In this document: positions 49,868-59,220 of the stretch, piece after piece
Numbering within the stretch: the first letter of the stretch is position 1
Layout: the number at the start of each line of letters is the position of its first letter
Assembly (NCBI RefSeq): GCF_003289645.1
Contig: NZ_QLYX01000015.1
Span: forward strand, 1 to 64,000
Direction of reading: 5' to 3'
Length of the DNA stretch: 64,000 nt
Source of the DNA: Actinomadura craniellae
Lineage (GTDB): Bacteria; Actinomycetota; Actinomycetes; Streptosporangiales; Streptosporangiaceae
Notes under the pieces: generated by a model
What the model was told of the DNA's origin: nothing
Databases searched by the model: none
The model's input: the letters and a program-made list of their open reading frames with translations, nothing else
Translations under genes and position numbers: made by a program

Positions 49868-50865
49868 CCAGTTCTTCGATAGCGCTCGGCGGGCCCGGTC
49901 TGGCGGCCCTCGGGGTACTCGTCTTCTCCTTCACCTTCCCGGCCACCGTGCTGGCCCTGGACGGGCTCGACCCCTACCTCGTCGGCGTCGGCCGGGCCGG
50001 GGCGGCCGCGCTGCTGGCGGCCGTCGCCCTCGCGGCGGCCCGGGTGCCGTGGCCGCGCCGGGCCCAGTGGCCTGGGCTGTTCGGGGTCGGGCTCGGTGTG
50101 ATCGTCGGTTTCCCGGTGCTGTCCACCGTCGCCCTCGACCAGGGCGCCTCGTCCTCGCACGCCGCCGTCGTGATCGGCCTGCTGCCCGCGGCCACCGCGG
50201 TGCTCGCGGTGCTCCGCGCGGGGGAGCGCCCGTCGCGCGCCTTCTGGCTGGCGAGCGGGGCGGGCGCGGTGTGCGTCGCCGCTTTCGCGCTGAGCCGGGG
50301 CGCCGGGCACCTCGCCCCGGCCGACCTGCTGCTGTTCGCCGCGCTGGGGCTGGGCGCGGTGGGCTACACCGAGGGCGGCCGGCTGGCCCGCGAGATGCCC
50401 GGCTGGCAGGTCATCTCCTGGGCGCTGGTGTTCGCGGCCCCGGTCTGCGCTCCGGTGACGATCTGGCTGCTGACCACTACCGAACCGCAGTGGACGGGCC
50501 GCGCGCTGACCGGTTTCGCGTACGTGGCGCTGGGCTCGATGTACCTGGGGTTCTTCGCCTGGTACGCCGGGCTGGCCAGGGGCGGCATCGCCCGGGCCGG
50601 CCAGGTCCAGCTCGCCCAGCCGGTGCTGACGTTGGTGTGGTCGGCGCTGCTGCTCGGCGAGGCCGTCGACGCCCCCACCGTGCTGGCCGCGCTGGGCATT
50701 CTCGTCTGCGTGGCGCTGACCCAGCGCACCCGGGCCGGAACGGCCCGGCCGGCGCGCCCGTCGGAGCCGTCCGAGCAGGTACTGAATGAGGCGGGTCTCG
50801 TCATGGCAGGGAACAGATGTCTCGCGGGGAAGGAGAATTCTACCTTTGGGTCATCCCGCTTGTAA
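49843..50865 (+). CDS. EamA/DMT-family transporter
   Basis: The 340-residue protein has ten hydrophobic segments in two EamA repeats (LAALGVLVFSFTFPATVLAL, GVGLGVIVGFPVLSTVALDQ, YVALGSMYLGFFAWYAGLAR, AQPVLTLVWSALLLGEAVDA). The last two are the classic second-repeat end. Export of an amino acid or metabolite is expected, under control of the divergent MocR. ATG 49843 is the only possible start and directly abuts the -10. About 30 C-terminal residues look like an unstructured tail. Confidence 0.85.
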   Translation: MRDKDSVIPSSSIALGGPGLAALGVLVFSFTFPATVLALDGLDPYLVGVGRAGAAALLAAVALAAARVPWPRRAQWPGLFGVGLGVIVGFPVLSTVALDQGASSSHAAVVIGLLPAATAVLAVLRAGERPSRAFWLASGAGAVCVAAFALSRGAGHLAPADLLLFAALGLGAVGYTEGGRLAREMPGWQVISWALVFAAPVCAPVTIWLLTTTEPQWTGRALTGFAYVALGSMYLGFFAWYAGLARGGIARAGQVQLAQPVLTLVWSALLLGEAVDAPTVLAALGILVCVALTQRTRAGTARPARPSEPSEQVLNEAGLVMAGNRCLAGKENSTFGSSRL

Positions 50866-50881
50866 CGTTCCTAAACTCGCG

Positions 50882-50895
50882 TTTACCCTGGTAAA
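50882..50895. promoter_or_regulatory. Short palindrome downstream of the transporter gene
   Basis: TTTACC and GGTAAA are perfect arms around CT, about 100 bases before the small gene at 50993. It could be an operator for that gene. Confidence 0.3.
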
Positions 50896-50992
50896 AGCCA
50901 TAGTTGCGGTAGCTCGCCGATGGGTAGGCATCCGGGCGGATTCACCGGGACTAGCACAGCCTTCACCGGCTGGGGGAGCGAGGTCGACGAGC

Positions 50993-51193
50993 ATGGAGTA
51001 CACCGCGCAGCACGTGGCTCAGCAGCTCACCGAGTTGACCGCCGAATTCGCCGGATGGCGGATCGGCCGGGGCGGTTCGGGCAACTGGTGGGCGGTCCGT
51101 GGCAACGAGATCATCCGCACCGGGAGCGCGGACGAACTGCGCGCCAGGCTCGGCGAGATCTCCACCGCCCAACCGGCGGGTGCCGTGCTGTGA
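50993..51193 (+). CDS. Small hypothetical protein (66 aa)
   Basis: The peptide begins MEYTAQHVAQQLTELTAEFA and continues GWRIGRGGSGNWWAVRGNEI and DELRARLGEIS. It predicts a helix, a short beta hairpin with W-W, and a final helix, as in other small actinobacterial proteins of similar pattern. There is no membrane segment and the ribosome-binding site is weak. Function unknown. Confidence 0.5.
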   Translation: MEYTAQHVAQQLTELTAEFAGWRIGRGGSGNWWAVRGNEIIRTGSADELRARLGEISTAQPAGAVL

Positions 51194-51269
51194 TCGTGCT
51201 GTGACTGGGCCGTGATCGGTGGCCTGGCAGGGCTGTCACCTGCGTGATTGGCGTTACCCAATCGAGTCC

Positions 51270-51378
51270 GGGAATCTCGCCAAAGTTCCCCCCGTAACAC
51301 GCCATTTGCGTGTCACGATGACGAAGTAGACGCCCGCCGAGTGCGTACCCCCGAGCGCATTCGGCGGGCGTCTTCCTT
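51270..51378 (+). ncRNA. Candidate small RNA with three stem-loops, ending in a terminator
   Basis: Three successive hairpins are visible. The first is GGGAA/TTCCC (51270-51290). The second is ACACGC/GCGTGT with a CATTT loop (51297-51313), extended by GT/AC past a mismatch. The third is an 18-pair stem (51328-51345 with 51356-51373, one G-T pair) closing TACCCCCGAG and followed by TCCTTG. dapA downstream has its own -10 directly before its start, so this is not simply the dapA leader. It could be a small RNA or the 3' end of the message of the 66-residue gene. Confidence 0.5.
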
Positions 51379-51445
51379 GTCGCCGGGCGTTCACCGCCAC
51401 GGTGATACTCATGGCCTGCGGGACCACGCCGCCCGGTCGGACCGG

Positions 51446-51451
51446 TACCGT
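51446..51451 (+). promoter_or_regulatory. -10 element of leaderless dapA
   Basis: TACCGT ends exactly 7 bases before ATG 51458, so transcription should begin at the A of the start codon. No Shine-Dalgarno is seen. Confidence 0.5.
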
Positions 51452-51457
51452 CGATCC

Positions 51458-52378
51458 ATGGCACCCAGCACTACGAGCGACGCGCCCTTCGGTCGGCTGC
51501 TGACCGCTATGGTCACGCCGATGACCGCCGAGGGCGCCGTCGACTACGACGGAGCCGCGCGCCTGGCGACCCACCTGGTCGACGAGCAGCGCCACGACGG
51601 CCTCGTCATCAGCGGTACTACGGGAGAGTCGCCGACGACGAGCGACGCCGAGAAAGACCGCCTGCTGCGCACGGTCGTCGAGGCCGTGGGCGACCGCGCC
51701 GCGATCGTCGCCGGCGTGGGGACCTACGACACCGAGCACACCCTCGCGCTGGCCCGGCAGGCCGAGGCCGCCGGGGCGCACGGGCTGCTTGTGGTCACGC
51801 CCTACTACAGCAAACCGCCCCAGGAGGGGCTGCTGGCGCACTTCGGGGCGGTCGCCGACGCGACTGGCCTGCCCGTCATGCTCTACGACATTCCGGGCCG
51901 GGCCGGGGTGCCCATCACGTCTGAGACGCTGGTCCGGCTGGGCGACCACCCCCGGATCGTCGCGGTCAAGGACGCCAAGGGTGACCTCTTCGCGTCCTCG
52001 CAGGTGATGGCCCAGACCGAGCTGGCTTTCTACTCCGGCGACGACAACCTCAACCTGCCCTGGCTGTCGGTGGGGGCCGCCGGGTTCGTGAGCGTGGTCG
52101 GACATGTGGTGGGAACCGACCTTCATGAGATGATTGATACATATCGCGCCGGCGACGTCGGCCGGGCGCTGGCGATCCACCGTCGGCTGCTGCCCGTCGT
52201 CACCGCGATCATGACCCGTACGCAGGGCGCCATCGCCGTCAAGGCCGCGCTGAACCTGCTGGGCCTGCCGGGCGGCCCGTTGCGACGGCCGCTCGTCGGA
52301 GCCTCGCCCGAGTTCACGGCGCAGCTGCGTGAAGACCTCCTGATGGGAGGAGTCAAAGTGCCGGAGGCGCACCAGTGA
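51458..52378 (+). CDS. dapA: 4-hydroxy-tetrahydrodipicolinate synthase
   Basis: DapA condenses pyruvate with aspartate semialdehyde, the first committed step to lysine and diaminopimelate. The 306-residue TIM barrel shows GLVISGTTGESPTTSDAEKD (G-T-T-G-E), VVTPYYSKPPQEGLLAHF, MLYDIPGRAGVPITSETL with the catalytic Tyr, and VAVKDAKGD with Schiff-base Lys171. It is coupled to rnj by a GTGA overlap, an arrangement common in actinomycetes. Confidence 0.96.
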   Translation: MAPSTTSDAPFGRLLTAMVTPMTAEGAVDYDGAARLATHLVDEQRHDGLVISGTTGESPTTSDAEKDRLLRTVVEAVGDRAAIVAGVGTYDTEHTLALARQAEAAGAHGLLVVTPYYSKPPQEGLLAHFGAVADATGLPVMLYDIPGRAGVPITSETLVRLGDHPRIVAVKDAKGDLFASSQVMAQTELAFYSGDDNLNLPWLSVGAAGFVSVVGHVVGTDLHEMIDTYRAGDVGRALAIHRRLLPVVTAIMTRTQGAIAVKAALNLLGLPGGPLRRPLVGASPEFTAQLREDLLMGGVKVPEAHQ

Positions 52379-54060
52379 GTCATCCTCACCCGGAACTGTC
52401 CAGCCCGGGACCGCTCGCCGAGCACGGTCTGCGTATCGTCCCGCTGGGCGGGTTGGGCGAAATCGGCCGCAACATGACGGTCTTCGAGTTCGGCGGCCGC
52501 CTGCTGATCATCGACTGCGGGGTGTTGTTCCCGGAGAGCGAGCAGCCGGGCGTCGACCTGATATTGCCTGACTTCGAGTACATCCGGGACCGGCTCGACG
52601 ACGTCGAGGCGGTGATCCTGACCCATGCCCACGAGGACCACATCGGCGCGGTGCCCTACCTGCTGCGCGAGCGCGAGGACATCCCGATCGTGGGCTCCCG
52701 GCTGACGCTGGCCCTGATCACGGCCAAGCTCACCGAGCACCGGATCAGGCCGACGACCCTGCTGGTCAAGGAGGGGGAAAGCCACCGGTTCGGGGCGTTC
52801 GACTGCGAGTTCCTGGCGGTCAACCACTCCATCCCGGACGCGCTCGCGGTGGCGCTGCGCACCCCGGCCGGGTTGGTCCTGGCCACCGGCGACTTCAAGA
52901 TGGACCAGCTGCCGATGGACGGACGGCTGACCGACCTGGGCGGGTTCGCCCGGCTCGGTGCCGAGGGCATCGACCTGCTGATGTCCGACTCGACCAACTC
53001 CGAGGTGCCCGGCTTCGTCACCAGCGAGCGCGACATCGGCCCGGTGATCGAAGAGGTGGTGCGCACCGCCGAGCAGCGCGTCATCGTGGCCTGTTTCGCC
53101 TCGCACGTGCATCGCGTCCAGCAGGTGCTGGACGCCGCCCAGGCCAACGGCCGCAAGGTCTGCCTGGTCGGCCGCTCGATGGTGCGCAACATGGGGGTCG
53201 CCCGCGAACTGGGCTACCTGCGGGTGCCGGCCGGCCTGATGGTCGAGCAGCGCGAGATCGACGACCTGCCGCCGGAACAGGTCGTCCTGGTGTCCACCGG
53301 TTCGCAGGGCGAGCCGATGTCGGCGCTGTCGCGGATGGCCAACCGCGATCACCAGATCCGGATCACCGAGGGCGACACGGTGCTGCTCGCCTCCTCGCTG
53401 ATCCCGGGCAACGAGACCGCGGTCAACCGGGTCATCAACGGTCTCACCCGATGGGGGGCCCGGGTGGTGCACAAGGGCAACGCCCTGGTGCACGTGTCCG
53501 GGCACGCGTCCGCCGGCGAGCTGCTGTACGTGCTCAACCTGACCAAGCCGTCCAACTTCATGCCCATCCACGGCGAGTGGCGGCACCTGCGGGCGCACGC
53601 CAAGCTGGCCGAGCTCACCGGAGTCCCCACCGACAACATCGTGATCGCCGAGGACGGCGTCGTGGTCGACCTGGTCGACGGCCGGGCCTCGATCGTCGGC
53701 GCGGTGCCGGCCGGCTACGTGTACGTGGACGGCCTCTCCGTCGGCGAGATCACCGAGACCTCGCTGAAGGACCGGCGGATCCTCGGCGAGGAGGGCTTCA
53801 TCTCGATCGTGGTGGGCATCGACTCCACCGCGGGCAAAGTGGTCGCGGGCCCGGAGATCCACGCCCGGGGCGCCGGCATCGCCAACGCGGACTTCGCCGA
53901 CGTCATCGCGCGGGTCGCGACGACGCTGGAGACCGCCGCGACCGACGGGATCACCGACACCCACCAGCTCAACCAGCTCATCCGCCGTACCGTCGGCAAG
54001 TGGGTCAGCGACAACTACCGGCGCCGGCCCATGATCGTTCCGGTGGTGGTCGAGGTCTGA
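52375..54060 (+). CDS. rnj: Ribonuclease J
   Basis: RNase J is a metallo-beta-lactamase enzyme with endo- and 5'-exonuclease activity in rRNA maturation and mRNA decay. The 561-residue protein contains VILTHAHEDHIGAVPYLL with zinc ligands His84, His86, Asp88 and His89, LVLATGDFKMDQLPMDG, the beta-CASP motifs LMSDSTNSEVPGF and VSTGSQGEPMSALSRMA, and VHVSGHASAGELL. The final domain is the small dimerisation region. GTG overlaps the dapA stop. Confidence 0.95.
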   Translation: MSHPHPELSSPGPLAEHGLRIVPLGGLGEIGRNMTVFEFGGRLLIIDCGVLFPESEQPGVDLILPDFEYIRDRLDDVEAVILTHAHEDHIGAVPYLLREREDIPIVGSRLTLALITAKLTEHRIRPTTLLVKEGESHRFGAFDCEFLAVNHSIPDALAVALRTPAGLVLATGDFKMDQLPMDGRLTDLGGFARLGAEGIDLLMSDSTNSEVPGFVTSERDIGPVIEEVVRTAEQRVIVACFASHVHRVQQVLDAAQANGRKVCLVGRSMVRNMGVARELGYLRVPAGLMVEQREIDDLPPEQVVLVSTGSQGEPMSALSRMANRDHQIRITEGDTVLLASSLIPGNETAVNRVINGLTRWGARVVHKGNALVHVSGHASAGELLYVLNLTKPSNFMPIHGEWRHLRAHAKLAELTGVPTDNIVIAEDGVVVDLVDGRASIVGAVPAGYVYVDGLSVGEITETSLKDRRILGEEGFISIVVGIDSTAGKVVAGPEIHARGAGIANADFADVIARVATTLETAATDGITDTHQLNQLIRRTVGKWVSDNYRRRPMIVPVVVEV

Positions 54061-54063
54061 CGC

Positions 54064-56235
54064 TCAGGTCCGGCGCCGTGCGAACACGATTCCGCCCAGC
54101 ACGGCGCCGGCGAGCGTCAAGAAGAGCACGATCTCGGTGATGCCGTGCGTCTGGACCTTCTTGCCGGAGAAGAACAGGTCGTTGATCAGCCCGAGGAACT
54201 CGGCGAACGAGAACAGCGCCATCCCCGCCAGCACCAGCTCCACGAACCGCTGGTAGCGCCGGGTGGCGCGCTCCTGCAGCGACCGCAGGTAGGAGGTCAG
54301 CATCCCGTAGAGGGCGTCGAGTTCGGCGATGTGGGCGTCGAGCTCGGTCTCCATCCGGCGGACGTCCGCCCCGGTGAACAGGTTGTCCAGCAGCCGCCGG
54401 TGCACGGCCGACTCCATCAGGTCGCCGGAGTGCAGCTTGCCCCGCTGGATGCGGACCTCGGTCATGAACTTCCCCAGCGACAGGCGCAGCTCCTCCAGCG
54501 GTTGCTCGCCGGGGGTGCGATGCCGCTCCAGAGCGGTTCCGTGCCGCTCGATCTCGGCCCGTACGTGTTCGAGCCGTGCCTCCACCTGGTGCCGCCAGTG
54601 GCGGAAGAGCGCGGGCACCGACGCCGCCAGCTCGACCACGTCCTGGAACTCCAGCCACGCCCAGTTCGGCACCCCCGGCAGGTAGAACGTCGTGGTGTTG
54701 TCGGTGCGCGCGCCCAGCGAGTCCGCGTACGCGCAGCCCGTCAGCGGGTCCGGGCGGTCCTCGGGCATCGGGTGGCGCAGCCATTCCTCCAGCGAGGAGG
54801 CGAGCGACTGCACCGGGGTGAACAGCAGCGGGCCGATGGCCCGGCACAGGTCGTCCGGGGTGGCGGGGCGGTCGCCGTCCGGAGCGCGGACGAGGGCCGC
54901 GCGGATCTCCAGATGGGTGTGCCCGTCGACGTCCACGTCGCCCACCGCGCTGTCGCCGACCAGCCCGGCCAGCGTCGTGACGACCTCGTCGGCGTAGCCG
55001 CGCAGCCGGGACCAGCGCGGCCCGTCCGGGCTGTGGACGGCCTCCTCACCGACGTACCGGGACCCGCGCCGCAGCCCCTGGTTGATCTGCTGCGGTGTCA
55101 GCGGGCCGAGCGGGCCGACCACCCGCACGTAGTGGTTGCCCAGGTCGTTGAGATGCAGGGTGACCTGGTAGTCCTCGATCGTCTCGCCGGCGGTCGTCGT
55201 CACCGAGAGCGGCGGCAGGGCGACCGTGATTCCGCCGTAGCTGGGATGGTCCGCATGACCCCAGTACCAGATGTCGGTCAGCTCGCTGACCTTGGCGTAC
55301 AGGGGGCGCTGGCGGGCGAGCGGAGCGGTGCCCCGGCCGTCGCCCCACAGTCGCAGGGCGATCTCGCCCGGCCGGCGCGCGGGCGTCCCGTCGAAGGTGA
55401 ACGGGTAGACGTAGATGAAGCGGGCCTCGGTGCACTCGACCCGGGGGATCGAGTCGTCGCTCAGGTACTCCAGCATCGCGCCGAGGCCGTACCGGTAGGC
55501 CCGCAGCTCACCGCGGCCGATCTCGTCGCGGAGCGCGGGGTCGTCCTCCCGCTCGCGGGCGTCCTTGATCGTCTGTGCCAGCAGCTCCCGCGTCGCCGGA
55601 TCGCCGTGCGGCGCCCGTAACGCGGCCAGCATGGCGCCGGCGATGTCGGCGAAGCCGGAGTAGAGCAGGTACTGGACGTTCAGGCAGTCGTCCACGAAGT
55701 CGGCGAACCCGCCGTCGCCGCCCTGCGGCGCGGGCGGGGGGCGGTCGAGCAGCAGGCGGCACTCGCGGGCGATCAGCGCGGACGTCTGCTGCACGTCGAC
55801 GGCGCAGGAGCACTGCTGGGCGTTCTCCACCGCCATGCATTCCTTCAGCAGCGCGGTGAGCGCCAGCAGGCGGTCGATCTGCGGCAGGTCGGCCCCGACC
55901 CGCCGCCAGGTCGCCGTGGCGGCGTCGATCGTGCGGCCGATGGCCGCGACGTGCTCGATGGAGAGCTCCCAGGTGTGCCGGGCGCGGACGTACAGGTAGC
56001 CGGCCAGCAGTTCGGCGTTCCCGGGCCGGGCGAGGGCCGACCGCCAGGCCGACTCCAGCCGGTCGCGCACGGCCGGCCCGACCGGCCCTCCGTTCATCGC
56101 GTCGTCCAGCGCCGTGGTGTCCAGCCCGGCGACCTTGACGGCCCTGGTGATCTCACTGGACTCCCGGCGCTGCCGCAGTTCCCGGCCGAACAGGCTCCAG
56201 TCGGGACGCCGGTCTGCGGTGGAAGTGGAGGACAA
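54064..56235 (-). CDS. Large CorA-like two-TM membrane protein of unknown function (723 aa)
   Basis: The TTG at 56235 has GGGGAG 5 bases upstream and gives LSSTSTADRRPDWSLFGREL. About 620 residues are soluble and mixed: N-terminal helices, then a beta-rich central part (RFIYVYPFTFDGTPARRPGE, ITVALPPLSVTTTAGETIED, HLEIRAALVRAPDGDRP). A charged coiled coil follows (QLEV-type helices and ELDAHIAELDALYGMLTSYL). Two membrane helices end the chain (RFVELVLAGMALFSFAEFLG and EIVLFLTLAGAVLGGIVFAR). That end copies CorA topology, but no GMN signature is present, so Mg transport is not claimed. It converges on rnj with 3 bases between. I do not recognise the N-terminal family. Confidence 0.6.
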   Translation of the reverse strand: MSSTSTADRRPDWSLFGRELRQRRESSEITRAVKVAGLDTTALDDAMNGGPVGPAVRDRLESAWRSALARPGNAELLAGYLYVRARHTWELSIEHVAAIGRTIDAATATWRRVGADLPQIDRLLALTALLKECMAVENAQQCSCAVDVQQTSALIARECRLLLDRPPPAPQGGDGGFADFVDDCLNVQYLLYSGFADIAGAMLAALRAPHGDPATRELLAQTIKDAREREDDPALRDEIGRGELRAYRYGLGAMLEYLSDDSIPRVECTEARFIYVYPFTFDGTPARRPGEIALRLWGDGRGTAPLARQRPLYAKVSELTDIWYWGHADHPSYGGITVALPPLSVTTTAGETIEDYQVTLHLNDLGNHYVRVVGPLGPLTPQQINQGLRRGSRYVGEEAVHSPDGPRWSRLRGYADEVVTTLAGLVGDSAVGDVDVDGHTHLEIRAALVRAPDGDRPATPDDLCRAIGPLLFTPVQSLASSLEEWLRHPMPEDRPDPLTGCAYADSLGARTDNTTTFYLPGVPNWAWLEFQDVVELAASVPALFRHWRHQVEARLEHVRAEIERHGTALERHRTPGEQPLEELRLSLGKFMTEVRIQRGKLHSGDLMESAVHRRLLDNLFTGADVRRMETELDAHIAELDALYGMLTSYLRSLQERATRRYQRFVELVLAGMALFSFAEFLGLINDLFFSGKKVQTHGITEIVLFLTLAGAVLGGIVFARRRT

Positions 56236-56452
56236 CGCCGCTCCCCGTGGCTCGCCTGAAAAGACGCGGGCGCCCCGTGACGCCGCATTCAGAGCGTAGG
56301 AAGGGCGTGTCCGGGCGCGCCGGTACATGCACCAATTGGCCGGAAACGGGCGGGACCCCGCGAGCCGCCGCTTGTTCCGAAACGGGCGGCCGTTCGCGAC
56401 ACGCCGGTGGCGCGCGGTCGACGGGAAACGGGAAACCTGCTGGGTTCCTCGT

Positions 56453-56458
56453 TACTCT
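56453..56458 (+). promoter_or_regulatory. -10 element before ftsK
   Basis: TACTCT ends 8 bases before ATG 56466 and no Shine-Dalgarno intervenes, consistent with a leaderless ftsK message. Confidence 0.4.
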
Positions 56459-56465
56459 CGCCATC

Positions 56466-59054
56466 ATGGCCACAGGCGCGTCCGGAGGAGGGAAGGGGCC
56501 TTCCCGCGCGCGGAGCGGGGCGGCCCGCAAGGCCCCCGCCGCGTCCGCCCGCAAGCGCCCGCCCGCCAAGGGCGCCAAGAACGCGAAGGGGCCCAACGGC
56601 GGCGGCCGCCGGCCCCCGGCCAAGAAGGGCGGCCGCTCGACCCGGCCCGACCCGGTGACACAGCTGGTCCTCGGCCTGCTCAAGCTGCTCTTCCGGCTCT
56701 ACCACCTGCTCGCCACCGGGGTCGGCTCGCTGTTCCGGGCCTACGGCCGGGGCGCCCGCGAGCTCAACCCCGACCACCGCCGGGACGGCGCCGGGCTGGC
56801 CCTGCTGGGTGCGGCGCTGGTGCTGGCCTCGGTCACCTGGTTCCAGCCCGAGGGCGTGGTGACCGTGGCGCTGGAGCGGGTCGTGCGGGGCGGCTTCGGG
56901 GTGCTGTGCATGGTGCTGCCCGTGCTGGTCGCCGGGCTCGCCTGGGGGCTGCTGAGGCACCCCGAGCGCAACGAGGACACCGGCCGGATCGCCATCGGGG
57001 CCAGCGCGCTGGCCGTCGGGGTGCTGGGCATCGTGCACATCGCCGCGGGCACCCCGAATCCGAGCGAGGGGATGGGGCCGGTCCGGATGGCCGGCGGCGT
57101 GGTGGGCTGGTTGGTGTCGGCCCCGCTGGAGGCGGCGCTCAGCGCCTGGGTGGCCGTTCCGCTGCTGCTGTTGCTCGGCGCGTTCGGCGTGCTGGTGATC
57201 ACCGCCACGCCCGTCTACCGGGTGCCCGAGCGGCTGGCCGCCCTCTGGGACCTGGCCACCCTGCGCGACCGGGCCCCCCAGGAGGACGACGAGTCACCCG
57301 AACCCGCCAGGCGGGGGAAGAAGTCCAAGCCCGACGCCGACGTCGAGATCGGCGAGCACGACAAGCCCTACGACACGCCCGTGGTCGAGGACCGGCCAGG
57401 CCGGTCGCGGCCCGCGTCCTCGGGCGACCTCATCGACGAGCTGATGGACCCCGACCCGTTCGTGGACCCGGCGCCGGTGCTGGAGCCGCCGGAGCCCGCC
57501 GAGCCGGTGTCCGATCCGGTCCCGGAGGTCCCCGACCCGACCCCGGCGCCGCGGCGGGCCGAGCAGTTGCCGCTGTCGTCGTCGGGGGAAATCTACGAGT
57601 TGCCGACGGTGGGGCTGCTCAAGCCGGGCAGCACGGTCAAGCCGCGCACCAAGGCCAACGACGTGGTGGTGGCCGCGCTGACCGGGGTGCTGGAGCAGTT
57701 CGACATCGACGCGCAGGTGACCGGGTTCACCCGGGGGCCGACGATCACCCGGTACGAGATCGAGCTAGGGCAGGGCATCAAGGTCGAGAAGGTGACCGCC
57801 CTGACCAAGAACATTGCGTACGCGGTCAAGAGCGGGGATGTGCGGATCATCTCCCCGATCCCCGGCAAGTCCGCGATCGGGGTGGAGATCCCCAACGTCG
57901 ACAAGGACATCGTCAGCCTCGGGGACGTGCTGGCCTCGCCGGCGGCGACCACCGAGCACCACCCGATGCTGGTCGGTCTGGGCAAGGACGTCGAGGGACG
58001 CACGGTGGTGGCGAACCTGGCGAAGATGCCGCACATCCTGATCGCCGGTGCGACCGGGGCCGGTAAGTCCACGTGCATCAACGGGCTGATCACCTCGATC
58101 CTGATGCGCGCCACCCCCGACGAGGTGCGCATGGTGCTGGTGGACCCCAAGCGGGTCGAGCTGACCATGTACGCCGGGATCCCGCACCTGATCACCCCGA
58201 TCATCACCAACCCCAAGAAGGCCGCCGAGGCCCTCGACTGGGTCGTCGGCGAGATGGACCGCCGCTACGACGACCTGGCCGCCTCCGGCTTCCGGCACAT
58301 CGACGACTTCAACAAGGCCGTGCGGGCCGGCAAGCTCACCGCCCCGCCCGGCAGCGAGCGCGTCTACACCCCCTACCCCTACATGCTGGTGATCGTCGAC
58401 GAGCTCGCCGACCTGATGATGGTCGCCCCCCGGGACGTGGAGGACTCCGTCGTCCGCATCACCCAGCTCGCCCGTGCGGCCGGCATCCACCTGGTGCTGG
58501 CCACCCAGCGGCCCAGCGTCGACGTCGTCACCGGGCTGATCAAGGCCAACGTGCCGTCCCGGCTGGCGTTCGCGACCTCCTCGCTGGCCGACTCCCGGGT
58601 CATCCTCGACCAGCCCGGTGCCGAGAAGCTGGTCGGCCAGGGCGACGCGCTGTTCCTGCCGATGGGCGCCAGCAAGCCGATGCGGCTGCAGAACGCCTAC
58701 GTCTCCGAAAAAGAGATCCACGGCATCGTCGACCACTGCAAGAAGCAGATGGAGCCGGCCTACCGCGAGGACGTCGCCGCGGCGGCCGCGCAGAAGAAGG
58801 AGATCGACGAGGACATCGGCGACGATCTCGACCTGCTGCTCCAGGCGGTCGAGCTGGTGGTGTCCACCCAGTTCGGCTCCACCTCGATGCTCCAGCGCAA
58901 GCTGCGGGTCGGGTTCGCCAAGGCGGGCCGGCTGATGGACCTGATGGAGAGCCGTGACATCGTCGGTCCCAGCGAGGGGTCCAAGGCCCGCGACGTGCTG
59001 GCCAAACCTGACGACCTACCCGAATTGCTGGAGAAATTGCGCAGCGGTGAATGA
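56466..59054 (+). CDS. ftsK: DNA translocase FtsK
   Basis: FtsK pumps chromosomal DNA through the division septum. The 862-residue protein has a basic Lys/Arg/Pro-rich N-terminus, four membrane segments between about 75 and 250 (GAGLALLGAALVLASVTWFQ and following), an acidic Pro-rich linker to about 370, and the motor: HILIAGATGAGKSTCINGLI (Walker A about 528-536) and MLVIVDELADLMMVAPRDVE (Walker B about 640). The gamma DNA-reading domain ends the chain (STSMLQRKLRVGFAKAGRLM). ATG 56466 is chosen because of the -10 spacing. Confidence 0.96.
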   Translation: MATGASGGGKGPSRARSGAARKAPAASARKRPPAKGAKNAKGPNGGGRRPPAKKGGRSTRPDPVTQLVLGLLKLLFRLYHLLATGVGSLFRAYGRGARELNPDHRRDGAGLALLGAALVLASVTWFQPEGVVTVALERVVRGGFGVLCMVLPVLVAGLAWGLLRHPERNEDTGRIAIGASALAVGVLGIVHIAAGTPNPSEGMGPVRMAGGVVGWLVSAPLEAALSAWVAVPLLLLLGAFGVLVITATPVYRVPERLAALWDLATLRDRAPQEDDESPEPARRGKKSKPDADVEIGEHDKPYDTPVVEDRPGRSRPASSGDLIDELMDPDPFVDPAPVLEPPEPAEPVSDPVPEVPDPTPAPRRAEQLPLSSSGEIYELPTVGLLKPGSTVKPRTKANDVVVAALTGVLEQFDIDAQVTGFTRGPTITRYEIELGQGIKVEKVTALTKNIAYAVKSGDVRIISPIPGKSAIGVEIPNVDKDIVSLGDVLASPAATTEHHPMLVGLGKDVEGRTVVANLAKMPHILIAGATGAGKSTCINGLITSILMRATPDEVRMVLVDPKRVELTMYAGIPHLITPIITNPKKAAEALDWVVGEMDRRYDDLAASGFRHIDDFNKAVRAGKLTAPPGSERVYTPYPYMLVIVDELADLMMVAPRDVEDSVVRITQLARAAGIHLVLATQRPSVDVVTGLIKANVPSRLAFATSSLADSRVILDQPGAEKLVGQGDALFLPMGASKPMRLQNAYVSEKEIHGIVDHCKKQMEPAYREDVAAAAAQKKEIDEDIGDDLDLLLQAVELVVSTQFGSTSMLQRKLRVGFAKAGRLMDLMESRDIVGPSEGSKARDVLAKPDDLPELLEKLRSGE

Positions 59055-59220
59055 CCATCTGGTCGTGCCCGGATCGATGCAAGATCTTGACGGGTTTCTA
59101 CCGCGTTGCGTATCGCAATGCGGGCCGTCCGGTTTCTAAGATTGGTTTCGATCGGGTCAGGCTGGCAATGAAGCACGGCGCGGTCGGGGCATCGTCCCAA
59201 CGATTTCCCGGGAGGCTCGC

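Noticed and set aside
51270-51378. Assignment of the small RNA to the 6C family
   Set aside because: 6C RNAs have C runs in the loops of two hairpins. Here one C run is between stems and the other loop has five C, so the family name was not given.
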